Positions 34,606-43,974 of a stretch of DNA of 64,000 nt are shown here, in pieces. This DNA is from Methanobrevibacter sp. (GTDB lineage Archaea; Methanobacteriota; Methanobacteria; Methanobacteriales; Methanobacteriaceae), in contig JAILDN010000033.1 of assembly GCA_024689425.1 (NCBI GenBank), positions 1-64,000 on the forward strand, read 5' to 3'. The first letter of the stretch is position 1, and each line of letters starts with the position of its first letter. Both the position numbers and the translations under genes were made by a program. The notes below the pieces were generated by a model. It was not told the DNA's origin, ran no database searches, and saw only the letters and a list, made by a program, of their open reading frames with translations.

Positions 34606-35028
34606 CTAGATTAATGCTTCACTAATTAATCTAAGCGTATTTTTATAATTAAAAAACTCTTCATCACCAATAATATTTCTAATCTTTTCATCCCACATTT
34701 CATCATAATCCATGACTTTCTGTGCGGTTCTTTTACCTTTTTCAGTGATTTCGATTTTTTTAGTTCTCTTATCCTGAATTCGAATAATGAAGCCCTTATC
34801 TTCCAGCTTCTTAAGGTTTCTTGTTATCGTGCTTTCATTCAAATGAAAAGATTGGGCCAGCTGTTCCTGAATAATGCCTTCATTTTTGTAAATTTTGATT
34901 AATAACGGGAAAAGACCAAAACTTAAATCCTCATCCTTTACTTTCTCATTCAGGAATTTGGCATGTTCCCTGTAAATTATAGAAACTAACGGCACCGTTG
35001 GAATATCATCATCAAGCTTTGATTTCAT
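34606..35028 (-). CDS. MarR family transcriptional regulator
   Basis: QEQLAQSFHLNESTITRNLKKLEDKGFIIRIQDKRTKKIEITEKG winged helix. Confidence 0.9.
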   Translation of the reverse strand: MKSKLDDDIPTVPLVSIIYREHAKFLNEKVKDEDLSFGLFPLLIKIYKNEGIIQEQLAQSFHLNESTITRNLKKLEDKGFIIRIQDKRTKKIEITEKGKRTAQKVMDYDEMWDEKIRNIIGDEEFFNYKNTLRLISEALI

Positions 35029-36388
35029 CTTCTTTACCCCTTATCAACTTATTGATATACAATTCAATGCATGTATAACAGATGAGAGATCCTATTCCAC
35101 CACCCAAAAGCATTCCGCAATATATTCCAAACTCGCCGAGGTTAAATACAAATCCTAAAAGATATGCAAAAATTAAAACTAGAATAAATTCCCTAAATGA
35201 AGTTAAAATAAAGGATATTATTCCTTTTCCAACGCCCTGGAAAACGTTTCCCGCACTTGCTCCAAATGGAACATATAAAATAAATAAACACATCAACTGC
35301 AGGAAGCTTGCTATTAACGGCTCCAGCTGAGCACTATTTTTAGAATATGAAAATATGAATGCAATTTGATTTGAAAACACATTTAATATAATGCAGACTA
35401 TTATTGATGCAATCAAAGCGACTTTTACGGCATAACGTACAGTGATTCTTAGATTTTCATATTTTTTTGCTCCAAATGCCACTCCTGCAACTGAAATGGC
35501 TGCAGTTCCAACCCCAATTGCCGGAAGCATTCCAATGTTTATGATTCTCCATCCTGCAGTATAGACAGCCACTGCAACCGGTCCGGAAACAACAGTGAGC
35601 ATATAATTCACAAATATTGTCAAAACGGATAATACCAACTGTTCTAAGCTTGCCGGAATACCAACAATCAAAATATCCTTATACATTACCCAGTCATTTG
35701 TAAAGTCCTTAAAATCATATGAGAGATAGGTGTCCCTTTTAACGAAAATCCAATAAAACATTAAAAGCAGGCTTATGAAGGGACCAATGGCCGTTGCCCA
35801 TGCAGCTCCGGCAATCCCCATGTTTAATGTGTAAATTAATATCGGATCTAAAATCATGTTTATTATGGCCGCAATTGCAATTGGAATTGTCGCTCTTTTT
35901 ATATCCCCTTCCGCTCTGAATGCTCCACCTACAATCGGAGGCATTAAAAGTGCAAATGTCCATGCAAATACAATTATTCCATAATCCATTGCATACTTCA
36001 ATACGCTAGAGGCACCCATCATATTAAGCAACGGCTTCATAAACACGATGAAAATGATTGAAACTACAATTGAAACAATTATGCTTAAGATTAAATTGTG
36101 TATTGCTGCATTATTGGCTGATGATTTGTCTTGGGCTCCGATGTATCTTGAAATCAATGAGTTACCTCCGGCACCAATTCCATTTCCAAATCCGACAATA
36201 ATCAAAAATAGTGGTGTGATGTATCCAAGAGCGGCTAATGGTTCTGGACCAAGTCCCGCTACCCAAATACTATCAATTATATTATTCGCAAAAATTAAAA
36301 ACATACTGGCTATAATCGGCAATGATAACTTGTTTATAGCTTTTTTAGGGTCTCCCGTAATCATCTCTATATTTTCATTTTTTTCCAT
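35012..36388 (-). CDS. MATE family efflux transporter
   Basis: 12-TM, GLGPEPLAALGYITPLFLIIVGFGNGIGAGGNSLISRYIGA; start chosen at MEKNENIE preceded by GAGAGG. Confidence 0.9.
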   Translation of the reverse strand: MEKNENIEMITGDPKKAINKLSLPIIASMFLIFANNIIDSIWVAGLGPEPLAALGYITPLFLIIVGFGNGIGAGGNSLISRYIGAQDKSSANNAAIHNLILSIIVSIVVSIIFIVFMKPLLNMMGASSVLKYAMDYGIIVFAWTFALLMPPIVGGAFRAEGDIKRATIPIAIAAIINMILDPILIYTLNMGIAGAAWATAIGPFISLLLMFYWIFVKRDTYLSYDFKDFTNDWVMYKDILIVGIPASLEQLVLSVLTIFVNYMLTVVSGPVAVAVYTAGWRIINIGMLPAIGVGTAAISVAGVAFGAKKYENLRITVRYAVKVALIASIIVCIILNVFSNQIAFIFSYSKNSAQLEPLIASFLQLMCLFILYVPFGASAGNVFQGVGKGIISFILTSFREFILVLIFAYLLGFVFNLGEFGIYCGMLLGGGIGSLICYTCIELYINKLIRGKEDEIKA

Positions 36389-36399
36389 ACTCTGCCTCT

Positions 36400-36433
36400 C
36401 TTGCATATGCAACTGTACAATTGTATATGCAAG
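36400..36433. promoter_or_regulatory. 34-bp near-palindromic operator, likely for the MarR protein
   Basis: CTTGCATATGCAACTGTACAATTGTATATGCAAG, 15 of 17 pairs symmetric, immediately 5' of MATE RBS. Confidence 0.65.
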
Positions 36434-36527
36434 TGTTAGTATTTAAATATTTACATTAAATCAAAAAAAATGTTAAAAAATCAATAGTGTCACCTCTAAA
36501 AAATTAAAAAATTGATTTTTTTATGTT

Positions 36528-36780
36528 TTATTGCATGAAAAATTTCTTTTGGCTATTTGCTAAAATTTTTATGCCACCTTCATTTTTATTAAAGAAATCA
36601 ATGCAAGCATGATGCACCGATAATATCAAATCTTGAAATTCAATGTCTTTCCCTGTTGCTAATTTTAAGAGCAATATTTGCACATTCTTTTGCAGATAAG
36701 TGTCTTCCATGACTTTTAGTGTTTTCATGCAATCCTAAAACTTCTTTAATATTATTTATAATGTCATTTTCTAATATAAC
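36528..36780 (-). pseudogene. Frameshifted gene remnant
   Basis: Frame 1 VILENDIINNIKEVLGLHENTKSHGRHLSAKECANIALKI continues in frame 2 as ATGKDIEFQDLILSVHHACIDFFNKNEGGIKILANSQKK. Confidence 0.35.
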
Positions 36781-36957
36781 TTATTCCAATACAACAAATT
36801 TAAAGCATGTTGAAGTCACTGCATAAAATTGTAGTGAAAAAAACAAAATATATAAAGTTATTGACAAAAATGTTCTGATTTAAAAAAATTCAAATTTTAA
36901 ACAATTGCCATTATTTAAATACATTTAAGAATAAACTTTAATCAAGGAGAATCTATT

Positions 36958-38268
36958 ATGAAAGTTTTAGTTGTTGGAACAGGTGCTCGTGAACATGCAA
37001 TAGCTGATGGTTTAAAGGACGATGTTGAGTTATACTGTTACATGAGCAAAGTAAACCCTGGAATGAGTAAAATTGCAGAGTTTAAGCAAGGAAATGAAGG
37101 AGAAGTCGAAAAAGTAGCAGAATATGCAAAAGAAAATGGAATCGAAATTGCATTTATCGGTCCTGAAGCTCCATTAGAAAAAGGAATTGTGGATGAGCTT
37201 GAAAAGAATGGAATAAAATGTGTCGGACCTTGCAAAAGTGCTGCCAGAATAGAAACCGACAAATCATTCATGAGAAAATTATTTGAAGATTATGAAATTG
37301 ACGGATCATTAATTTACAGGGTATTTGACAATTACGAAGATTTAAGCGCTTTTCTTGATGATTTCGACAGGGACGTAGTAGTTAAGCCTGTGGGATTGAC
37401 AGGTGGAAAAGGAGTAAAAATAGTTGGCGACCACCTTAAAGATAACAATGAAGCTAAAGAATACTCAAAAGAAGTTATCGATAATGCAATGGGCGGATTT
37501 GCACAAGTAATCATTGAAGAAAGAGTCATTGGAGAAGAATTTACAATCCAAGCATTTTGTGATGGTGAACACTTAGCTCCAATGCCTGCTGCTCAAGACC
37601 ACCCTCATGCATTTGAAGGGGATATAGGTGCAATTACTGGTGGAATGGGTTCATACTCAGATGCCGATGGATTGTTACCGTTTTTAACTCAAGATGATTA
37701 TGACAGCGCCGTAAAAATCATGGAAGATACAATCAAGGCTATTGCAAAAGAAGCCGAACCTTACAAAGGTATTTTGTATGGTCAATTTATGCTAACTGCT
37801 GATGGACCTCGTCTAATTGAATATAACGCCAGATTCGGTGACCCGGAAGCAATGAACGTTTTACCGTTGCTCAAAACTCCATTAATCGATGTCTGCAAAG
37901 CAATTGTTGATGGTACTTTAGATGAAGTGGAATTTGAACCGAAAGCAAGCGTATGTAAATATATTGTACCTGACGGATATCCGGAAACTGAATACGCAGG
38001 AGAACTAATTGAAGTTGATGAGGAAGCCATTGAGGAAATGGGTGCAAAAGTATTTTATGCAGCCGTCAGCCTTGAAGATGATGGCATCCATTTATCCGGT
38101 TCCAGGGCTTTAGGCATAGTTGCAAGTGGAGAAACAATTACCGAAGCAGAAAAAATAGCTGAAAAAGCATGTGAATATGTGAAAGGTAATGTTTACCACA
38201 GAAGCGATGTCGGAACCGACAAACTCGTTGCAAAACGTGTCGAACATATGAAAGAAATTTTAAACTAA
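36958..38268 (+). CDS. purD: Phosphoribosylamine-glycine ligase
   Basis: [37 protein letters not shown]. Confidence 0.96.
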   Translation: MKVLVVGTGAREHAIADGLKDDVELYCYMSKVNPGMSKIAEFKQGNEGEVEKVAEYAKENGIEIAFIGPEAPLEKGIVDELEKNGIKCVGPCKSAARIETDKSFMRKLFEDYEIDGSLIYRVFDNYEDLSAFLDDFDRDVVVKPVGLTGGKGVKIVGDHLKDNNEAKEYSKEVIDNAMGGFAQVIIEERVIGEEFTIQAFCDGEHLAPMPAAQDHPHAFEGDIGAITGGMGSYSDADGLLPFLTQDDYDSAVKIMEDTIKAIAKEAEPYKGILYGQFMLTADGPRLIEYNARFGDPEAMNVLPLLKTPLIDVCKAIVDGTLDEVEFEPKASVCKYIVPDGYPETEYAGELIEVDEEAIEEMGAKVFYAAVSLEDDGIHLSGSRALGIVASGETITEAEKIAEKACEYVKGNVYHRSDVGTDKLVAKRVEHMKEILN

Positions 38269-38337
38269 ATTTCTTTTATCTTATTTTTTTAATTTTTCAA
38301 TCCAAAATTACTATCACTTCAATTGAAATTACGATTA

Positions 38338-38360
38338 ATTATCTTAATAGTTAAGATAAT
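38338..38360. promoter_or_regulatory. Perfect inverted repeat upstream of radical SAM gene
   Basis: ATTATCTTAA-TAG-TTAAGATAAT, 10-bp arms. Confidence 0.4.
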
Positions 38361-38481
38361 AACTATAAAAATTTTAAAATTAAACATCAAAATAAAAGAG
38401 GTAATTTGCTGAAAATAATGTTTGCAAATGCATTATCTAACTAAAATAAAAATAAATATAATAAACTAAAAATATTCTACC

Positions 38482-39600
38482 ATGAGCACTTTGGAAAAAA
38501 TGAAAATACTGACAGACTCTGCACAATATGATTTATGCGATTATGTAAATCACAACAAGAGTTCACAAGTCAATTTACCTGGAATCTATCATGCAACAGG
38601 ACACAATGGCTGTCAGATTCCACTTTTCAAAACGCTCTTAACAAACAAATGTAAAAATGATTGTAAATACTGCATCAACCAATCAAAAAGAAACTTTACA
38701 AGACTTGAACTGTCACCAAACGAACTTGCAAAGGCCTTTCTCAACTATTATAATAGGGGATTGGTAAACGGACTGTTTTTAAGCTCAGGCATCGATAGGG
38801 ATGAAGATCTCACAATGGAAAAAACAATCGAAACAATCAGAATATTGAGAAAAGATTACGGTTACGATGATTATATCCATTTAAAAATAGTGCCTGGAGC
38901 ATCAAAAGATTCAATTAAAAGAGCAATGTCTCTTGCAAACAGAGTAAGTATCAATATAGAAGCTGCAACAGCCTCCGGGCTTGCGGAACTAACATCTACC
39001 AAAGATTATAATAAAGATATTTTGAAACGCCTGCACTGGATTGACAGTCTACATGGCAAAAGTACAACTTATCCAAATTCTACACATACAACACAACTGA
39101 TTGTCGGTGCGAACAATGAAAGTGACAGGGAAATTCTACGGAGAATGGAAAAAATATACAATAAAACTAAATTGAAGAGAACATATTTCTCTGCATTCTC
39201 ACCAATTGAAGAAACAGAATTTGCGAAAAAAGAGGCTTGCAGTACTGACAGAACGGCAAAATTATATAATGCGGATAGTTTACTTAATGATTATAATTTT
39301 AAACTTGATGAACTTGTTTTTGATGAAAACAACCAACTTTCATTAACTCAAGATCCAAAGATTTTAGCAGCTGAAAACATGAATATATTTCCTGTAGAAA
39401 TCAACACCGCACCATTTATTGAGCTGATTAGAGTACCTGGAATAGGTGTAAAATCGGCAAGAAAAATTATATCTATTAGGAAAAAAATGCCTTTCACTAA
39501 TAAAAATGAGCTAAAAAAATTAGGGGTAATAGTGGAAAGGGCTGAAAAATACATCAAAATTGACGGTAATTTCCAAAGTCTATTGGATAATTTTGAATGA
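38482..39600 (+). CDS. Radical SAM protein with helix-hairpin-helix C terminus, putative DNA modification/repair type
   Basis: CKNDCKYCINQ radical SAM cluster; PFIELIRVPGIGVKSARKIISIRKK HhH. Confidence 0.85.
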   Translation: MSTLEKMKILTDSAQYDLCDYVNHNKSSQVNLPGIYHATGHNGCQIPLFKTLLTNKCKNDCKYCINQSKRNFTRLELSPNELAKAFLNYYNRGLVNGLFLSSGIDRDEDLTMEKTIETIRILRKDYGYDDYIHLKIVPGASKDSIKRAMSLANRVSINIEAATASGLAELTSTKDYNKDILKRLHWIDSLHGKSTTYPNSTHTTQLIVGANNESDREILRRMEKIYNKTKLKRTYFSAFSPIEETEFAKKEACSTDRTAKLYNADSLLNDYNFKLDELVFDENNQLSLTQDPKILAAENMNIFPVEINTAPFIELIRVPGIGVKSARKIISIRKKMPFTNKNELKKLGVIVERAEKYIKIDGNFQSLLDNFE

Positions 39601-39602
39601 AA

Positions 39603-40160
39603 TTATAGATTGTCAAATAATTTCCAAATATCAGGATATTTTTTTGATACGGCTTCATCTATAAGAATAGATGCTTCCCTACTGATACTGAATTCCGGCT
39701 CAGTTTTCCTTAAATATCTAAATACGGCAGCAGATCTGGATGACCACAAGGTTATTCTTGGATTTTTATCTACAATATCTAAAACTTCAGCTACATTCTC
39801 CTGTTTCTTAATTTCTTGTGTATCAGATAAGTCTTCTTCATAATCATGATTGCTAGGTAAATCTTCGGATGTTTGAGTATCTTGCGTGTCATTCGTTTGT
39901 ATTTCATTATCGGATGCTTCTTCCTCTTCTTTTTGAACTTCAATATCTTCTTCAACATTTTCATCAACTACACTAGAATCACTAGTATCATCTACACTAG
40001 ATTCACTGTCTACCTTATCGGAAGTAGAATCAGTCTGTAAAGAATCTTGATTATCTTCTTTTAACATGTCTTCTAAAGATTGAGCACCATTACTATCAAA
40101 ATCCTCATCATAATAATCAGGAATTAAAGAATCTAACCCTTTTCCAAGACCGCCTGGCAT
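39603..40160 (-). CDS. ParA-partner protein with ParB-like N-terminal motif
   Basis: MPGGLGKGLDSLIP start, acidic D/E/S-rich linker, ~60-aa helical C-terminal domain; 33 bp downstream of parA. Confidence 0.6.
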   Translation of the reverse strand: MPGGLGKGLDSLIPDYYDEDFDSNGAQSLEDMLKEDNQDSLQTDSTSDKVDSESSVDDTSDSSVVDENVEEDIEVQKEEEEASDNEIQTNDTQDTQTSEDLPSNHDYEEDLSDTQEIKKQENVAEVLDIVDKNPRITLWSSRSAAVFRYLRKTEPEFSISREASILIDEAVSKKYPDIWKLFDNL

Positions 40161-40193
40161 TTAATCACTCCATCAAATAATAAATAAAAAATA

Positions 40194-41024
40194 TTAAATT
40201 TTTTGTATACCTCTACTATTTATATTAATTTCACTCATAGAAACCTTATTGTTCTGTTCATCTCTTTCTAATATTTCTTTTGCCAATTTTAAATACGCAT
40301 TAGTTCCAGTACTTTCTGGATCATAAATCAAACAAGGTTTTCCAAAACTAGGTGCTTCTGCTAAACGTATGTTCCTAGGAATAATTGTTTTAAAGAGTAA
40401 ATTTGTTCCACCGAAGTAGCTTTTCAATTCTTTATGGACATCTTTACTTAACCTAGTTCTCTTATCATACAAAGTAAGCAAAATTCCCTTAATTGGGGTA
40501 GGGCTCCTGAGTCTTTTTTCAACAAGTTTGATAGTATTTATCAAATCAGCAACACCTTCAAGTGCATAATATTCCGCTTGAATCGGTATCAATACACTAT
40601 CTGAGGCCACTAATGCATTTACGGTGAGAACACCTAATGAAGGAGGTAAATCGATGAATATGTAATCAAAAAGTGGAATAACGTCTTTAAGAGTGTCTTT
40701 CAATATAATATGATAATTTTCTTTTTGACTTAACTCTACACCCGCTCCACTCAATGAGATATTGCTTGGGACAATGAATAAATTTTTTATAAAAGTTGGG
40801 ATAGTTGCTTTTTTAACATTGATATCCCCTATAATTGCATCATAAATTGTGTTTTGCAATTCGTTTTTATCGATTCCAAAACTTGTTGTTGCATTAGCCT
40901 GAGGATCCATATCGACAACTAAAACAGATTTTCCCATGACCGCTAGAGAAGTTGCAGTGTTTACAACAGTTGTTGTTTTTCCACAACCTCCTTTTTGATT
41001 CATTACGGCTATTACTTCACTCAT
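40194..41024 (-). CDS. parA: ParA/Soj family chromosome partition ATPase
   Basis: NQKGGCGKTTTVVNTATSLAVMGKSVLVVDMDPQANATTSFG; IFIDLPPSLGVLTVNAL. Confidence 0.95.
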   Translation of the reverse strand: MSEVIAVMNQKGGCGKTTTVVNTATSLAVMGKSVLVVDMDPQANATTSFGIDKNELQNTIYDAIIGDINVKKATIPTFIKNLFIVPSNISLSGAGVELSQKENYHIILKDTLKDVIPLFDYIFIDLPPSLGVLTVNALVASDSVLIPIQAEYYALEGVADLINTIKLVEKRLRSPTPIKGILLTLYDKRTRLSKDVHKELKSYFGGTNLLFKTIIPRNIRLAEAPSFGKPCLIYDPESTGTNAYLKLAKEILERDEQNNKVSMSEININSRGIQKI

Positions 41025-41050
41025 TAAATAATTCTCCTGATAAGTCTGAA

Positions 41051-41512
41051 CTTTAAGTTAAAAGGGTTATAAATAACCCTCTAACTTAAATGAGATAAAT
41101 TATAAGTTAACATGAATAAGTTAAAGTTTAAGTTAAAAGGTCTAACAGTAGATGTTAAACCTTAAAACTTATTGAGATAAATTATAAGTTAACATGATAA
41201 GTTAAAAGAAATACCTTAATACTTGTAAATTATCGCCTAAAACTTCTAAGTGAGCGGGTAAAACTTACAATTGATAAGTTAAACCCCCAAACTTAAAAGT
41301 GATAAATTTTAAGTTAGCATGAATAAGTTACAAGAGATAACTTTTAACATTTAAGTTATTATAAATAAGTTAAAAGATTTAAGTTTTAACTATTAAGTTA
41401 TATTTTATAACTTCAACCTTATAAAGTATTTGTTTTCACAGATAAGTTATTAGTTATAAGTGATAAGAAATAAGTTATTATTAGTTATAAGTGATAAGTT
41501 ATAAGTAAAAAA
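41051..41512. repeat. Iteron-like repeat array upstream of parA (candidate centromere/operator)
   Basis: About 16 TAAGTT plus 4 AACTTA hexamers; three ~43-bp units at 41083, 41166, 41290; TTAGTTATAAGTGATAAG at 41450 and 41481. Confidence 0.8.
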
Positions 41513-41527
41513 AAGAAAAAAAATAAA

Positions 41528-41544
41528 AGAGTGAAAATCACTCT
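41528..41544 (-). terminator. Hairpin terminator of trpB2
   Basis: AGAGTGA-TTT-TCACTCT followed on minus strand by TTTATTTTTTTTTC. Confidence 0.6.
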
Positions 41545-42844
41545 ATTTTGCATTTTGCATTGTACCTTCAAAGTAGGAAGCGTATCCTTTCAAGTCAAGC
41601 ATTCCATGGCCTGAGAAATTAAGTACAATGGTTTTTTCCTCACCAGTCTCTTTGCATTTCAATGCTTCATCAATGGCAACCCTAATTGCATGAGTAGTTT
41701 CAGGTGCTGGAACAATTCCTTCATTACGAGCAAAAGTAACACCAGCTTCGAAAACATCCTTTTGATGAACAGCTCTAGGTGAAATGTAACCTTCTTTGGT
41801 TAAAAGAGAAACAATTGGAGACATTCCATGATATCTTAATCCTCCAGCGTGTACAGTAGGAGCAACAAAGTCGTGACCTAAGGTAAACATCTTAAGCATA
41901 GGAGTAAATCCATTTATGTCACCGAAGTCGTAATCATAAGTACCTTCAGTCAAGGTAGGACATGCACTAGGTTCAACAGCAATGAATTCAGTGTCTGAAT
42001 TTCCATCAATCTTATCCTTGATGAATGGGAATAAAGATCCGGCCAAATTACTGCCTCCACCAGCACAAGCAATCATGACATCAGGTTCTTCTTCAGCCTT
42101 TTCAAGTTGAACCTTTAATTCCTGACCGATAATGGTTTGATGTAACATTACATGGTTTAAAACACTACCTAAGGAATATTTGACTTCATCATTGAGTAAA
42201 GCTTCTTCCATAGCTTCTGAAATTGCAACACCTAAAGATCCAGGATGTTCGGGATTTTCTTTTAAGATTTGACGTCCGATTTCAGTATTTTCACTAGGTG
42301 AAGCGAAGACTTGACTATCATAGATGCTCATGATATTTTTCCTGTCAGGTTTTTGGTTAAATGAAACCTTAACCATATAAACAGTACAGTCCAAATCAAG
42401 TAAATTACATGCTAAAGATAAAGCAGTACCCCATTGGCCTGCTCCGGTTTCAGTAGTTAACCTTTCAACACCTTCTTTTTTAGCAAAATAAGCTTGAGGA
42501 ATAGCTGAATTCAATTTGTGTGATCCGGTGGGAGAAGTATCTTCTCTTTTGTAGTAAATTTTAGCAGGAGTATTTAAAAATTTTTCAAGCCTTGTAGCTC
42601 TAAATAAAGGGGAAGGTCTTCCCATTTGCATATATAATTCTCTAACTTCATTAGGGATAGAAATATATCTGTCAGAAGCAAATTCTTGAGCTAAAGCAGA
42701 TTTTGTAAATGCTTTTTCTAAATCTGCAATCTGATTTTTTCCCTCACTATTTTTTGGCTCCGGGAGTGCTTCAGGCAAATCTGCAAGAATATTATACCAT
42801 TTTTTTGGCACTTCATCGGAATCTAAAGTAATCTTATAATTCAT
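41543..42844 (-). CDS. trpB2: TrpB2-type tryptophan synthase beta-like protein
   Basis: [25 protein letters not shown]; start chosen at MNYKITLDS. Confidence 0.93.
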   Translation of the reverse strand: MNYKITLDSDEVPKKWYNILADLPEALPEPKNSEGKNQIADLEKAFTKSALAQEFASDRYISIPNEVRELYMQMGRPSPLFRATRLEKFLNTPAKIYYKREDTSPTGSHKLNSAIPQAYFAKKEGVERLTTETGAGQWGTALSLACNLLDLDCTVYMVKVSFNQKPDRKNIMSIYDSQVFASPSENTEIGRQILKENPEHPGSLGVAISEAMEEALLNDEVKYSLGSVLNHVMLHQTIIGQELKVQLEKAEEEPDVMIACAGGGSNLAGSLFPFIKDKIDGNSDTEFIAVEPSACPTLTEGTYDYDFGDINGFTPMLKMFTLGHDFVAPTVHAGGLRYHGMSPIVSLLTKEGYISPRAVHQKDVFEAGVTFARNEGIVPAPETTHAIRVAIDEALKCKETGEEKTIVLNFSGHGMLDLKGYASYFEGTMQNAK

Positions 42845-42881
42845 GATAATAGTTATAATTGATGTACTATTTAAAGCTTTG

Positions 42882-42899
42882 TTGTACAAAAAAGTACAA
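42882..42899. promoter_or_regulatory. Palindromic TRP-box-like site at trpB2
   Basis: TTGTAC-AAAAAA-GTACAA. Confidence 0.5.
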
Positions 42900-42936
42900 T
42901 TAAGATATTAATAAAATGACAAATATAAAAAATATT

Positions 42937-43974
42937 ATGAGAATATTAGCTATTGATGTAGGAACAGGAACACAAGACATAATGATATATGATGACGAAA
43001 AAGAACTGGAAAATTCCATTAAAATTGTTCTGCCATCACCACATATGTACATCTCACAACAAGTAAGGGAAATAGAAAATGACCTTTATTTCATCGGAGA
43101 AATAATGGGTGGAGGAAAAATAAAAAAGACACTATTAGAACATATGGAAAAGGGATATAAAGTAGTGATGGAAGAAATCCCTGCAAAAACAATAAGAGAC
43201 AAAATATCCCAGGTAGAAGCGTTAGGTATAGAAATCGCCCAAAAAGACAAGGAATATAAAGGCTTTACAAAAATCGAACTCGGAGACATCAATATCACAA
43301 AATTATCCGAATTCATGCTTGGCTATGATTTGGAATTTGATTTCGATGAAATAGCAATAGCAGTTCAGGATCACGGATACAATGAAAATATGGGAGACAG
43401 AGACTTCAGATTTGAAAAATTCCGTGAAAAATTATCTGAACCGATAAAACCTGAAGAATTTGCGTTTAAAGGAAATGTTCCGGATTACTATACAAGAATG
43501 AAAGCTGTTGAAAGGTCAATAGAAAGCGAAGGAATCAATAAAAAAGCTCTCATAATGGATACAAAATTTGCATCAATAACAGGAATGTGCTATGATGAAG
43601 ACGCATCAAAACTCAATAGCTTCATTGCAATAGACATCGGAAACGGACACACAACAGCAGCATCAATAGAAGACGGTAAAATACAGGGAATATTTGAACA
43701 TCACACCTCATCATTAACTCCTGAAAGCTTAGAAAATTACCTTAAACGCTTGGCAGAAGGAACAATTACCAATGAAGAAGTTTATAATGACCACGGCCAT
43801 GGGGCTCACGTGATAAATCCTATAAGTAAAATCGAAAAGGTTATAGTAACAGGTCCTAAACGTGAATTAATTGAAAAAACAAACTTAGATTGGCATCATG
43901 CCTGCCCCGGCGGGGATGTTATGATGACCGGAACCGTTGGATTAATAAAGGCACTTGAGGAATACAATGCTTAA
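42937..43974 (+). CDS. DUF1786 family protein (ASKHA-like)
   Basis: MRILAIDVGTGTQDIMIYD; FIAIDIGNGHTTAASIE. Confidence 0.8.
   Translation: MRILAIDVGTGTQDIMIYDDEKELENSIKIVLPSPHMYISQQVREIENDLYFIGEIMGGGKIKKTLLEHMEKGYKVVMEEIPAKTIRDKISQVEALGIEIAQKDKEYKGFTKIELGDINITKLSEFMLGYDLEFDFDEIAIAVQDHGYNENMGDRDFRFEKFREKLSEPIKPEEFAFKGNVPDYYTRMKAVERSIESEGINKKALIMDTKFASITGMCYDEDASKLNSFIAIDIGNGHTTAASIEDGKIQGIFEHHTSSLTPESLENYLKRLAEGTITNEEVYNDHGHGAHVINPISKIEKVIVTGPKRELIEKTNLDWHHACPGGDVMMTGTVGLIKALEEYNA

Noticed and set aside
41051-41512. CRISPR array interpretation of the parA-upstream repeats
   Set aside because: Repeats are irregularly spaced, in both orientations and diverged; no unique spacers of constant size and no cas genes.
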